Source of the DNA: Saccharibacillus qingshengii | GTDB lineage: Bacteria > Bacillota > Bacilli > Paenibacillales > Paenibacillaceae | Reading direction: 5' to 3' | Assembly: GCF_013185195.1 (NCBI RefSeq) | Contig: NZ_JAAZWC010000003.1 | Span: 62,001-126,000 of the forward strand | Length of the DNA stretch: 64,000 bases | Made by a program: the position numbers and the translations under genes | Shown: positions 29,101-37,876 of the stretch, piece by piece | How positions within the stretch are numbered: position 1 is the stretch's first letter | How the letters are laid out: each line of letters opens with the position of its first letter | Notes under the pieces: model-generated | Seen by the model: the letters and a program-made list of their open reading frames with translations, nothing else | Database searches by the model: none | Told to the model about the DNA's origin: nothing

Positions 29101-29682
29101 ATGAGTTTGAACGTGGATCCGATTATGCTGGAATTTCCCGAACAGTTCGAAACCGAACGGCTGATCGTTCGGGCGACGCGCCCCGGTGACGGAGCGGAAT
29201 TGAATGCGGCCATTCGGGAAAGCCAACAAGAGCTGGCTCCGTTTATGCCGTTCGCCCGCATACTGCCCGAACCGGAGGCCACGGAAAAGCTGATGCGGCA
29301 AAAACGTCTGGAGTTTCTCGGCCGGACCGATTTGATGATGCTGATGACGGATCGGGAAACGGGGCGGATTCTCGGCGCAAGCGGTCTGCACCGCTTCGAT
29401 TGGGAAGCGCGCCGCTTCGAGATCGGTTATTGGGTGCGTACCTCCTGCGCGGGGCGGGGACTGGTGACCGAAGCGGTTCACGGTCTGACCCGCTTTGCCG
29501 CCGATGAACTGGGAGCGAACCGGGTCGAGATCCGCTGCGACGACCGCAATGTGCGAAGCGCGGCGGTTGCCGTCCGCGCGGGTTTTGCTCTTGAAGGCGT
29601 TCTGCGCAGCTGGCGGAGAGAAGAAGACGGAACGCTTGTCAATGACAAGGTATTTGCAAAAATTCGCGGTGTCGATTTTTAA
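29101..29682 (+). CDS. GNAT family acetyltransferase (RimJ/RimL type)
   Basis: A 193-residue acetyltransferase of the ribosomal-protein-alanine-acetyltransferase type: FETERLIVRATRPGDGAEL at the start, ILGASGLHRFDWEARRFEIGYWV, AGRGLVTEAV as the acetyl-CoA loop and NVRSAAVAVRAGF. It probably modifies an N-terminus or an amino sugar. AAGGAGAG precedes ATG 29101, 16 bases after the methyltransferase stop. Confidence 0.87.
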   Translation: MSLNVDPIMLEFPEQFETERLIVRATRPGDGAELNAAIRESQQELAPFMPFARILPEPEATEKLMRQKRLEFLGRTDLMMLMTDRETGRILGASGLHRFDWEARRFEIGYWVRTSCAGRGLVTEAVHGLTRFAADELGANRVEIRCDDRNVRSAAVAVRAGFALEGVLRSWRREEDGTLVNDKVFAKIRGVDF

Positions 29683-29733
29683 TCGGCCGACTGTATAGAG
29701 CAGCGAAAAACAGAAAGGAACGGAGGATTATCG

Positions 29734-30465
29734 ATGACCAAAATAGCCATTCTCTCGGATCTTCACGGCAATCTTCCGGCTCTGGAAGCGGTGTTGGACG
29801 ATATCGACAGCCGAGGGATCGAAGAGATTTACTGCCTGGGGGATCTGGTCGGCAAAGGGCCTAGCTCCGATCTTGTCGTGGATTTGATCCGCCGGCGTTC
29901 CCGCCATACGATCCGGGGGAACTGGGATCAGTTTCTGCCGCAGCCGACAGATTCCGAGACGCTGCTGTGGCACCAGCGTCTTCTCGGCGAAGAACGGCTC
30001 GACTATTTGCGGGCGCTGCCTTTTTCGATCGAGTTTCGCTTAAGCGGCCGGTATGTGCGTTTGTTCCATGCTTCTCCGCGCAGCGTGTTCGAACGGGTGC
30101 AGCCGTGGGACGATTACCGGGAGAAGCTGAGTTTGTTCGAAGCTTCGGACCTCAGCGTCGAACCGGCCGCGGCGGACATTGCGGGTTACGGAGACATCCA
30201 CAACGCCTATATGCAGCATATGGACGGCCGTCTGCTGTTCAATGCGGGCAGCGTAGGCAATCCGCTCGATACGACCCAGGCCTCGTATGTGATCTTGGAA
30301 GGCGACCTGGGCGAGCGGAAGAAGACGCGGTTCGATCTGACTTTTGCGCGGATTCCCTACGATATCGAACAGGCGGTCCGCCAGGCGGAAGAGTCGGGAA
30401 TGCCCGAGCTCGCTCCTTACGTGAGGGAACTTCGAACGGCCCGCTATCGCGGTTTGCCGGATTAA
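29734..30465 (+). CDS. YfcE/MJ0936-like metallophosphoesterase
   Basis: A 243-residue calcineurin-like phosphoesterase. Metal-binding motifs are ILSDLHGNLPAL, YCLGDLVGKGPS, RGNWD and LFHASPRS. The last motif, normally GHTH, reads GYGDIHNAYM here, so one usual residue of that motif differs, followed by LLFNAGSVGNP as in relatives. It may hydrolyse cyclic nucleotides or dinucleotides. Confidence in family is high and in substrate low. Confidence 0.85.
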   Translation: MTKIAILSDLHGNLPALEAVLDDIDSRGIEEIYCLGDLVGKGPSSDLVVDLIRRRSRHTIRGNWDQFLPQPTDSETLLWHQRLLGEERLDYLRALPFSIEFRLSGRYVRLFHASPRSVFERVQPWDDYREKLSLFEASDLSVEPAAADIAGYGDIHNAYMQHMDGRLLFNAGSVGNPLDTTQASYVILEGDLGERKKTRFDLTFARIPYDIEQAVRQAEESGMPELAPYVRELRTARYRGLPD

Positions 30466-30564
30466 ACGCGGTACGGTTTGAATCATAAATTTCTTTTTGT
30501 GGCCTGCTTATGAGCGCCTGTACGGATGCGAATCTTCGCGCCCGTACGGAAAGTGCTTATGGCG

Positions 30565-30589
30565 GGTTCTTTTTTCGTCCAGCGGGTAA
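30565..30589 (+). promoter_or_regulatory. Sigma-B-like promoter of the SDR gene
   Basis: GGTTCT or GTTCTT (30565-30571), 12-13 bases, then GGGTAA (30584-30589). It shares CCAGCGGGTAATGA exactly with the promoter at 20289-20313. Confidence 0.5.
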
Positions 30590-30690
30590 TGAACAGCAAC
30601 GGCGGCCGAACGCACGCTTCCTTTTTTTGTTCGGCCTTAAGGAGCGTTCAAAGTCATTCCCGGAAAATCCCAGACGAAGAAGGTGCTCAC

Positions 30691-32214
30691 ATGGAAGAAA
30701 CGACAGCAATCAAACAAGAACGTCCAAAGGTCATTTTGACCGGGGCCAGCGGATATATCGGACATAATTTGATGCAAAAATTGAAAGAAGACTACGACGT
30801 AATCGCCCTTTCCCGTCACGGAAGCTCGCATGAGGACGAAGAACATGTGGAATGGAGAAGCTGCGATTTCTATTCGATGGACGATGCACTGGAATCGCTC
30901 CATGGGGCGGATTACGCTTTTTATTTGATTCACTCGATGATGCCGACAGCCAAGCTCACCCAGGGCAAATTCGAAGACATGGATGCGATCTTGGCCGATC
31001 ATTTTGCCCGCGCAGCCCGAAAAAACGGAATCCGCCATATCGTTTATCTGAGCGGTATTCTGCCTGACGGCGTACCGGAAGAAAATTTGTCGCGCCACTT
31101 AAGAAGCCGTCTGGAAGTCCAGCGGATTCTTGAATCGTCCGGCGTACCCGTTACCACCGTACGCGCCGGGTTGATTGTCGGACCGCAGGGTTCGTCGTTC
31201 CCGATTCTGCACAAACTGGTGGAACGGCTGCCGGTGATGACCCTTCCGATCTGGACCCGAACCCAGACCCATGCCATTGCGCTGGACGATGTGCTGAACG
31301 CACTCAAGAAAAGCGTCGGCAACGAAGAAGTCAAAGGTCGGGCGATCGACGTGGGAGGCCCGGACGTGATGAGTTACAAAGAAATGATGCAGCAGATGGC
31401 CGAAGTGATGGGCGTCAAGCGGCGCTTTATCGATCTGCCCCTGCTGACGGTCAATCTGTCCAGACTGTGGGTCACCCTGATCACCCGCGAGCCGCGCGAA
31501 ATGACGTATCCGCTGATCGAGAGTCTGATCCATCCGATGGTCGCCCATCCGGAGAACAAAGTGGAAGGAATCAGCGACGGCAAGAAAACGTTCAAAGAAG
31601 CCGCCAAAGAATCGCTGGAAGAAGAAAAACGCAAAAAAGAAGAACAAGCCGCCCACAAAAGCGAGTCTTCCGGCGGCAGCTCCAAATCGGCAGCGGAACG
31701 TACCCAAAAATCCGACGTTCGTTCGGTTCAGCGGGTGACGCTGCCCGAAGGCAAAGATGCCCAGTGGGCCGGCGAGTATTATCTGGAATGGCTGGGTCGG
31801 GCAATGGGCCCGCTGATCCGGGTGCATAAAAGCGAAGAAGGCGTCACCCAGGTCTTTATCCGCTTTTTCAGCCGGCCGATTCTTGAACTGAGCTACGATC
31901 CGGTCAAAAGCGGGGAAGACCGTGCCGTCTACCGGATCACGGGCGGAATGTTCGCCAATTCCAAAGACGCCCATACGGGCCGTCTGGAATTCCTCATGAT
32001 TCCGGGTTCCAGCGACTGCGTAGTAGCGATTCACGATTACATGCCCGCGATGCCGTGGTTTTTGTACAAGTATACCCAGGCCAAGCTGCATCTGGCTGTT
32101 ATGTTCTTGTTCCGCAAACATTTGGAACGCAAAGGTACGCTCGGCAAATCCAGCACCTCCAAAAAGTCCGGGGGTTCCGTCGGTACGCCTTCGTCTGCGG
32201 AGGCGGGAGTTTAA
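30691..32214 (+). CDS. NAD(P)-binding SDR-family protein with C-terminal lipid-type domain
   Basis: A 507-residue two-part protein. The first 300 residues are an atypical SDR with VILTGASGYIGHNL and YLIHSMMPTAK, like NmrA/YbjT-type proteins. A charged helix (KESLEEEKRKKEEQ) and Ser/Lys linker lead to a roughly 130-residue C-terminal domain (VQRVTLPEGKDAQWAGEYYLEWLGRAM to FRKHLERKG). ATG 30691 fits the domain, although it has only AGAAGG nearby. A sigma-B-like promoter lies about 100 bases upstream. The substrate is unknown. Confidence 0.78.
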   Translation: MEETTAIKQERPKVILTGASGYIGHNLMQKLKEDYDVIALSRHGSSHEDEEHVEWRSCDFYSMDDALESLHGADYAFYLIHSMMPTAKLTQGKFEDMDAILADHFARAARKNGIRHIVYLSGILPDGVPEENLSRHLRSRLEVQRILESSGVPVTTVRAGLIVGPQGSSFPILHKLVERLPVMTLPIWTRTQTHAIALDDVLNALKKSVGNEEVKGRAIDVGGPDVMSYKEMMQQMAEVMGVKRRFIDLPLLTVNLSRLWVTLITREPREMTYPLIESLIHPMVAHPENKVEGISDGKKTFKEAAKESLEEEKRKKEEQAAHKSESSGGSSKSAAERTQKSDVRSVQRVTLPEGKDAQWAGEYYLEWLGRAMGPLIRVHKSEEGVTQVFIRFFSRPILELSYDPVKSGEDRAVYRITGGMFANSKDAHTGRLEFLMIPGSSDCVVAIHDYMPAMPWFLYKYTQAKLHLAVMFLFRKHLERKGTLGKSSTSKKSGGSVGTPSSAEAGV

Positions 32215-32244
32215 ACGGCTGCCTGCAGCCTTATCGACCCCAAC

Positions 32245-32294
32245 AAGCGCCTGCACGGGATCCGGATTCCGGATTTTCCGCGCAGGTGCTTTTC
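32245..32294 (+). terminator. Terminator after the SDR gene
   Basis: AAGCGCCTGC (32245-32254) pairs with GCAGGTGCTT (32282-32291), followed by T-rich sequence. Confidence 0.6.
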
Positions 32295-32392
32295 TTGTTC
32301 GCCAAGACCGCGGCGGCAGGCGTGTCCAAAAGATTGTCTGGGCAGTGTGATAAAAATCTTTGCGCATTCTACAGCTTTGCGTTATTATTAAA

Positions 32393-32407
32393 TTATAATC
32401 ATTCTAA
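32393..32407. promoter_or_regulatory. Candidate Fur box in the fur promoter
   Basis: TTATAAT-C-ATTCTAA matches the 7-1-7 Fur box TGATAAT-N-ATTATCA in most positions (three mismatches) and overlaps a TATAAT -10 box at 32394-32399. Autoregulation is likely. Confidence 0.55.
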
Positions 32408-32479
32408 TTAAACGCAGCGGCTTCAGCCGCCCAAACGGCGAACAAGCAGCCCAGAAGTTCTAAAGGAGGTTCGAAACCC

Positions 32480-32959
32480 TTGATCAGCGTAGAAGAACAA
32501 CTTAAATCCATGAAACAGCAGATGATCGCCAAAGGATATAAATCGACGGTTCAACGGGAAGCGACCATGCGCGTTCTGCTTGAACATGAACGTGACCATA
32601 TGAGCGCCGAAGATGTATATATGCGGGTAAAAGAACGGTTCCCCGAGATCGGTCTGGCTACGGTATACCGGACTCTGGAATTGTTGACCGAACTTCATCT
32701 GGTAGAGAAAATGAATTTCGGCGACGGGGTATCCCGTTTCGATCTGCGCAGCAAAGACCGGGAGCATATGCATCATCATATGATCTGCTCGATCTGCGGC
32801 GAAGTGGAAGAAATTCAAGACGACTGGTTGATCGAACTGGAGCAGCGGGTCAAGCGCGAATACGGATTCAATGTATCGGATCACCGGCTTGATTTTATCG
32901 GAACATTCTCGTCCTGCAAACACGGCGAGTGCCGAAAACACTGCGAAACGGCTTCGTGA
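32480..32959 (+). CDS. fur: Ferric uptake regulator Fur
   Basis: A 159-residue metal-sensing repressor. The winged helix (YKSTVQREATMRVLLEHERDHMSAEDVY to GLATVYRTLELLTELHLVEK) and GDGVSRFDLR are very close to Bacillus Fur. The metal sites are HMHHHMICSICGEVEE and the C-terminal cysteines in CKHGECRKHC. It would repress iron uptake genes when iron is plentiful. The start is TTG 32480, nine bases after AAAGGAGGT, and a Fur-box-like sequence overlaps its promoter. Confidence 0.9.
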   Translation: MISVEEQLKSMKQQMIAKGYKSTVQREATMRVLLEHERDHMSAEDVYMRVKERFPEIGLATVYRTLELLTELHLVEKMNFGDGVSRFDLRSKDREHMHHHMICSICGEVEEIQDDWLIELEQRVKREYGFNVSDHRLDFIGTFSSCKHGECRKHCETAS

Positions 32960-32990
32960 AAAGATGAATCGAATCTGTGTTTTTCCCGAA

Positions 32991-33017
32991 GAGGCTGCAT
33001 GCTGCAGCCTCTTTTTT
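32991..33017 (+). terminator. Terminator of fur
   Basis: Perfect stem GAGGCTGCA / TGCAGCCTC with TGC loop, then T6. Confidence 0.85.
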
Positions 33018-33028
33018 GTTCGCCCAAT

Positions 33029-33057
33029 ATTGACAATGTACATTCAAGTGAATACAT
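33029..33057 (+). promoter_or_regulatory. Promoter and possible operator of the ABC exporter operon
   Basis: TTGACA (33029-33034), 17 bases, TACATT (33052-33057). The spacer holds ATTCA-AG-TGAAT, and a TGTATACA palindrome lies just downstream, which suggests repression by an unknown regulator. Confidence 0.7.
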
Positions 33058-33092
33058 TTGTATACATAAGCATACAAAAAGGAGATGTCGAC

Positions 33093-33521
33093 ATGCGCGA
33101 GGAAAACCAAGACGGACAGGAGCATCAAGCGACCGAAACGGCAAATAAACCCGGCAGGGAAAAAGAAGAAGACGGACGGCGCGGCCGCTCGGAAGGAGCC
33201 CAGACGTTTCGCCGCGGGCGGGCGCTCCATTTTCTGGAGCGTCTGGAACTGCGCCGCAGCACACTGGCCGGGCAGTTGGAAGAGTCAGCGTTCGAAAGTA
33301 TACGTCCGGTGATCGCGGGCGAATTGAAAGCGGTAGACGGCATTATTCGGGAATTTGTACAGGTCTTTGAACTGCATGAGAAGCCTGAAGGATGCGAAGG
33401 CGAAGGCCGGCATCGGGGGCACGGAAAAGGAAGAAGAGGCGGAGGAAGAAAGCATGAATCCGGAGCAGATCTCCCGGCAGGTGAGCGGACGGTTTCCTCG
33501 GACAAGGAGGAAGACCGCTGA
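33093..33521 (+). CDS. Hypothetical charged protein in the ABC exporter operon
   Basis: A 142-residue soluble protein. The N-terminal third is Glu/Arg/Gly-rich and probably disordered. The centre (LHFLERLELRRSTLAGQLE to FVQVFELHEK) looks like a helical hairpin, and the tail is rich in Gly, His and Arg (RHRGHGKGRRGGGRKH), which could bind metal or nucleic acid. Its stop abuts the ATG of the first exporter subunit, so it is the first gene of that operon. I recognise no family, but position suggests a regulator or accessory of the exporter. Confidence 0.6.
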   Translation: MREENQDGQEHQATETANKPGREKEEDGRRGRSEGAQTFRRGRALHFLERLELRRSTLAGQLEESAFESIRPVIAGELKAVDGIIREFVQVFELHEKPEGCEGEGRHRGHGKGRRGGGRKHESGADLPAGERTVSSDKEEDR

Positions 33522-35258
33522 ATGTGGCGTTTAAGAACCTATTTGAAACCGTATTGGCTGCCGGCGCTGCTCGCTCCGCTGTTCATGGTCCTCGAAGTTT
33601 GTATGGATCTGATGCAGCCGCTGCTGCTTCAACGGATCGTGGATGACGGCATCGCGGCAGGCGACGCCGGAGAAATCCGTCGAACCGGCCTGCTGATGCT
33701 GACGGTAGCGATTGTGGGCGTGATCGGGGGCGTCGGCTGCACGATCTATTCCAGTATCGCTTCGCAGCATTTTGGCCGGGATCTGCGGGAGTCTCTGTTC
33801 GTCAAAGTCCAGTCGCTGTCGTTCCGTAATCTGGACCGGCTGCCGTCGGACACTTTGATTACACGGATTACCAACGATGTGACGCAGCTTCAGACCTTTG
33901 TCCAGATGCTGCTGCGCATGTTCGTGCGTTCGCCGATGCTGATTGTCGGAAGCCTGATCATGGCGCTGTCGATTAACTTGAAACTGACGGTGATTCTGGC
34001 GATCGCCGTACCGGTCTTGTTTGTGTTTTTGTTTTTTCTTGTCCGTTTTTCTCTGCCGCTGTTTGCGACCGTACAAAAACGGCTGGATCGGGTAAACGGA
34101 CGGCTGCAGGAAAATTTGAACGGAATCCGCGTAGTGAAAGCTTTTGTCCGATCCGATTACGAAGAAGAACGATTCGGAGCGGTCAACCGCGATTATACGG
34201 CCATACTGACACGCAGTATGCGCATCATGGCGCTCAATATGCCCGTGATGACGCTGATCTTGAATGTGAGTATCGTGGCGGTACTATGGTATGGCGGAGC
34301 GCTCAACCGCTCGGGGGATCTGGCTGTCGGCGAGTTGGTGGCTTATATCAACTATGTGACCCAGATGCTGTCTTCGATGCTTGCGATCGGGATGATCCTG
34401 ACTTTTATCTCCCGTGCCAAAGCGTCCGCCGATCGGGTGAACGAAGTGTTCGACGAACGTGCCGATATCGAAAACCCGCCTGCTGCATCGGTTCTGCCCG
34501 CTGTCGGCGGAAGGCTTGATTTTGAGAATGTCTCGTTTGGCTACGGGACGCATACGGACGAACTTGCGCTGCGCGATATAACGTTCACTGTTCTGCCGGG
34601 CCAAACGCTCGGCATATTGGGCGCAACCGGTTCCGGCAAAACGTCGCTGGTCAGTTTGATACCTCGCCTCTACGATCCCGAAGCCGGTACGATCCGTATC
34701 GACGGTCTGCCGGTTTCGCACATCGATTTGTCGAGTCTGAGAGGGAAGATCGGATTTGTGCCGCAGGAAGCGAATCTGTTCAGCGGGACGATCGCCGACA
34801 ATATCCGTTTTGGACGTCCGGGCGCTTCGGATGACGAAGTACGCCGCGCGGCGGCTGCGGCCCAGGCGCATGCTTTTATCGAACGTATGCCGGAAGGTTA
34901 CGCGTCTCGTATCGGCCAGAAAGGCATCAATCTGTCGGGTGGACAAAAGCAGCGGATCGCGATCGCGCGCGCTCTCCTGATGCGTCCCGAAGTGCTGATC
35001 TTCGACGACAGTACAAGCGCTGTCGATCTGGCGACGGAAGCCAAGATCCGCGGGACGCTGCAGCGCGACTTCTCGGGAACGACCCAATTGATTATTGCCC
35101 AGCGCGTATCGGCCGTACAAGGAGCCGATCTGATTATGGTGATGGACCGCGGCCGGGCCGCCGCGGTCGGCACCCATGAAGAGCTGACGGCCAACAGCGA
35201 AATCTACCGTGAAATCTGCCGTTCTCAAGAAAGCGAAGGGGGCGAAGCCCGTGTCTGA
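33522..35258 (+). CDS. Heterodimeric ABC exporter subunit with degenerate ATP site (BmrC/YheI-like)
   Basis: A 578-residue half-transporter: six membrane helices (1-310), then an ATPase domain with Walker A GATGSGKTS and signature LSGGQKQR. The catalytic glutamate after Walker B is aspartate (FDDSTSAVD, Asp496) and the H-loop histidine is glutamine (IAQRVS, Gln527). These changes mark the non-hydrolysing site of asymmetric multidrug exporters such as BmrCD. The next gene encodes its partner. Confidence 0.88.
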   Translation: MWRLRTYLKPYWLPALLAPLFMVLEVCMDLMQPLLLQRIVDDGIAAGDAGEIRRTGLLMLTVAIVGVIGGVGCTIYSSIASQHFGRDLRESLFVKVQSLSFRNLDRLPSDTLITRITNDVTQLQTFVQMLLRMFVRSPMLIVGSLIMALSINLKLTVILAIAVPVLFVFLFFLVRFSLPLFATVQKRLDRVNGRLQENLNGIRVVKAFVRSDYEEERFGAVNRDYTAILTRSMRIMALNMPVMTLILNVSIVAVLWYGGALNRSGDLAVGELVAYINYVTQMLSSMLAIGMILTFISRAKASADRVNEVFDERADIENPPAASVLPAVGGRLDFENVSFGYGTHTDELALRDITFTVLPGQTLGILGATGSGKTSLVSLIPRLYDPEAGTIRIDGLPVSHIDLSSLRGKIGFVPQEANLFSGTIADNIRFGRPGASDDEVRRAAAAAQAHAFIERMPEGYASRIGQKGINLSGGQKQRIAIARALLMRPEVLIFDDSTSAVDLATEAKIRGTLQRDFSGTTQLIIAQRVSAVQGADLIMVMDRGRAAAVGTHEELTANSEIYREICRSQESEGGEARV

Positions 35259-37113
35259 TTCATCGATCAAAGAAAAGCCGCAGAGCCCGAACCCGGATCC
35301 GGCACCTGCGGGACTTTCCCTGCCGGGACCCGGCGGCCCGGGCCGCGGAGCGCCGCGTCCCAAAGAGCGGGCAAGAAATACCGGAGCGACCGTGCGCCGT
35401 CTCTGGACTTATTTGAACCGACAGCGGGCCGATCTGCTGTGGGTGTATGCCCTGACCGTTTTTGCGGCGCTTGTGACGATGGTCAGTCCTTATCTGCTCG
35501 GATTGGCCATAGACCGCTTTATTACGCCGGGGCGTTCGGACGGCCTGCTGGGTTTGTGTCTGCTTCTGCTGGGTCTCTACGCGGGCGGAGCGATCGCTTC
35601 GTGGCTGCAGGCTTATGTGATGACCGGCGTGGCCCAGCGCATGCTTCAATCGCTGCGCGGCGATTTGTTCCGCAAATTCCAGCGCCTGCCCGTCTCGTTC
35701 TTCGATACGCGAACCCATGGAGAACTGATGAGCCGCAATACGAACGATATCGAGAACGTATCGAACGGATTGAATCAGACCGTGACCCAGATGCTGACCA
35801 GCCTTATCGTGGTGATTGGATCGCTGGTCTTGATGCTGCGTCTGAATCTTGTCCTGACGCTGGTCAGTCTCGTCACGGTTCCGCTGGTTCTGCTGGCCGC
35901 CAAAATGATCGGAGGCATTACCCGCCGCAGCTTCAAGGCGCAGCAGGAAAGGCTGGGCAGTCTGAACGGGCTGATCGAAGAGTCGGTCGGCGGCCAACGG
36001 ACGGTGCAGATCTTCCGGCGCGAACAAGCGATGAAGGAACAGTTCGGCGAGATCAACAACGAATTGAACCGGGCGGCCGTCAGGGCACAGATCGTTTCGG
36101 GTCTGGTCGGCCCGGTCATGAACATGCTGAACAATATCAACTTTGCGCTGATTGCGGCGATCGGAGGCTGGATGGTTTGGCAGGGCTGGACCAGTGTCGG
36201 CGTAATCGTCAGCTTCTTGAACTATTCGCGCCAATTCGGCCGTCCTATTGCCGATTTGGCCAATCAGTACAATCTGATTCAGGCCGGCGTAGCCGGAGCG
36301 GAGCGGGTATTCGAGATTCTCGACCAGGAAACCGAATACGAAGAACGGGGGCGCGCTCTCGACAGTCGAGCCGTACGCGGCGAAGTGATATTCGACAAAG
36401 TCTCGTTCGCTTACAGACCGTCCCGTCCCGTCCTCAGCGAGGTGGAGTTTCGCGCCGAACCCGGCCAGAAGATCGCTTTGGTCGGACCGACGGGAGCAGG
36501 CAAGACGACGATCGTGAATCTGCTGACCCGGTTCTACGAAGTGACGGGCGGGACTATCCGGATCGACGGCTGCGATATCCGCGAACTGGACAAAAACGAT
36601 CTGCGCCGCAGCGTAGGCATGGTTTTGCAGGACGCATACGTTTTTGCCGGTACGATTCGAAGCAATATCCGGTACGGCCGGCTGGACGCTTCGGATGCAG
36701 AAGTCGAACATGCCGCGGAGCTTGCGAACGCGGATTCCTTTATTCGTGCGCTGCCGAAAGGCTACGATACGCCGCTCACGATGGGCGGGGCCAACTTGAG
36801 TCATGGACAAAGGCAGCTGCTCACGATCGCGCGTGCGGTCCTGGCCGATCCGGCGATCCTGATTCTGGACGAAGCCACAAGCAGCATCGATACGCGAACG
36901 GAGATGCATATCCAGGAAGCGATGCGGAGTTTGATGCGGGGACGCACCAGCTTTGTGATCGCCCACAGGCTCAGTACGATCCAGGATGCCGATCGGATCC
37001 TGTTCATGAACGGGGGGCGTGCCGACGAGCAGGGGACGCACGAAGAACTTCTGGCGGCCCGCGGTTTCTACTACGATCTGTATCACAGTCAGTTCGCTGC
37101 CCGTTCGTCTTAA
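35251..37113 (+). CDS. Heterodimeric ABC exporter subunit with canonical Walker site (BmrD/YheH-like)
   Basis: A 620-residue half-transporter with a Pro/Gly-rich N-terminal extension, six membrane helices (about 50-360) and an ATPase with GPTGAGKTT, LILDEATSSID and IAHRLS all intact. Its signature motif is LSHGQ (His518) rather than LSGGQ, and this motif completes the degenerate site of the partner, so the asymmetry is consistent. GTG 35251 overlaps the partner stop by eight bases with GAAGGGGG upstream, which ensures paired synthesis. It likely exports drugs or peptides. Confidence 0.88.
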   Translation: MSDSSIKEKPQSPNPDPAPAGLSLPGPGGPGRGAPRPKERARNTGATVRRLWTYLNRQRADLLWVYALTVFAALVTMVSPYLLGLAIDRFITPGRSDGLLGLCLLLLGLYAGGAIASWLQAYVMTGVAQRMLQSLRGDLFRKFQRLPVSFFDTRTHGELMSRNTNDIENVSNGLNQTVTQMLTSLIVVIGSLVLMLRLNLVLTLVSLVTVPLVLLAAKMIGGITRRSFKAQQERLGSLNGLIEESVGGQRTVQIFRREQAMKEQFGEINNELNRAAVRAQIVSGLVGPVMNMLNNINFALIAAIGGWMVWQGWTSVGVIVSFLNYSRQFGRPIADLANQYNLIQAGVAGAERVFEILDQETEYEERGRALDSRAVRGEVIFDKVSFAYRPSRPVLSEVEFRAEPGQKIALVGPTGAGKTTIVNLLTRFYEVTGGTIRIDGCDIRELDKNDLRRSVGMVLQDAYVFAGTIRSNIRYGRLDASDAEVEHAAELANADSFIRALPKGYDTPLTMGGANLSHGQRQLLTIARAVLADPAILILDEATSSIDTRTEMHIQEAMRSLMRGRTSFVIAHRLSTIQDADRILFMNGGRADEQGTHEELLAARGFYYDLYHSQFAARSS

Positions 37114-37318
37114 GCAGGGCTTTTTTATAAAAAAATCAGGTCGAGAAAAAAATCACAAGACGAATAAAAGAATTTGTGTTATATTTGTTCAAATATCATT
37201 CTTTCGCACTCTTGCGGCATCGTTTCGGAAGCAGCGGCGGAAGGAGTCTTCTCATTCGGTGGAAGGTTGTGACGTCGAAAAGCAAGACCTGATTATTGGA
37301 TAAGAGGAGGATGTACGC

Positions 37319-37780
37319 ATGCAAATCATTAAATGCACGGAAGAGAACAACGATCGGTTGACGGAAATTTGGATGCTGTCGGTTCGGCGGACCCTGTCCG
37401 ATCTGGACCCGGGAGATGTTCAGTTTTATGCCCGGCTGTTCCAGGAAGAAATTCTTGAGCGGTTGGAGCTGCATGCCGTGCAGAGCCGATTCGGCGGGGA
37501 ACTGACCGGATTTATCGCCATGAACGGTTCGAAAGTCGAGCTGCTTGTCGTTCATCCTCATTATCAGGGACAAGGAGTCGCCGGTATGCTGCTCGACCAT
37601 GTGTCGCAGCGGGGCGAACTTGCTGTCGACGTGGGCGAACAGACGCCGGATGTATACGATTTCTATCAAAGTGTTGGTTTCATCGAAGCGGGCCGTTCGG
37701 AATCGGATGCATCGGGCCGGTCGATCGCGACCGTCCATCTGCTTCGTCCGGAGTACAAAGCGCAGACCGGAGCTTCCTGA
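37319..37780 (+). CDS. GNAT family N-acetyltransferase (YjaB-like)
   Basis: A 153-residue acetyltransferase: LTEIWMLSVRRTLSDL, then KVELLVVHPHYQGQGVAGMLL with the QGQGVA acetyl-CoA loop, and DVYDFYQSVGFIEAG. The pattern resembles YjaB. It is a single gene with AGAGGAGG before the ATG and an AT-rich upstream gap with promoter-like sequence. Confidence 0.84.
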   Translation: MQIIKCTEENNDRLTEIWMLSVRRTLSDLDPGDVQFYARLFQEEILERLELHAVQSRFGGELTGFIAMNGSKVELLVVHPHYQGQGVAGMLLDHVSQRGELAVDVGEQTPDVYDFYQSVGFIEAGRSESDASGRSIATVHLLRPEYKAQTGAS

Positions 37781-37827
37781 TTCGTTACGTTTCCCCGACT
37801 GCCGCCTCAGGTGCAGTCGAGTTTTCA

Positions 37828-37876
37828 AGCCCATCGCGTGTTCGTCCTTACCGGACGGCCGCGAAGGGCTTTTTTG
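37828..37876 (+). terminator. Terminator after the GNAT gene
   Basis: AGCCC..CGCG pairs with CGCG..GGGCT around an inner CGTCC/GGACG hairpin, followed by T6. Confidence 0.7.

Noticed and set aside
35251-37113. Second ABC exporter subunit as a decayed gene because its signature is LSHGQ
   Set aside because: Walker A, Walker B and H-loop are intact, and the change lies in the composite site that is also degenerate in the partner.
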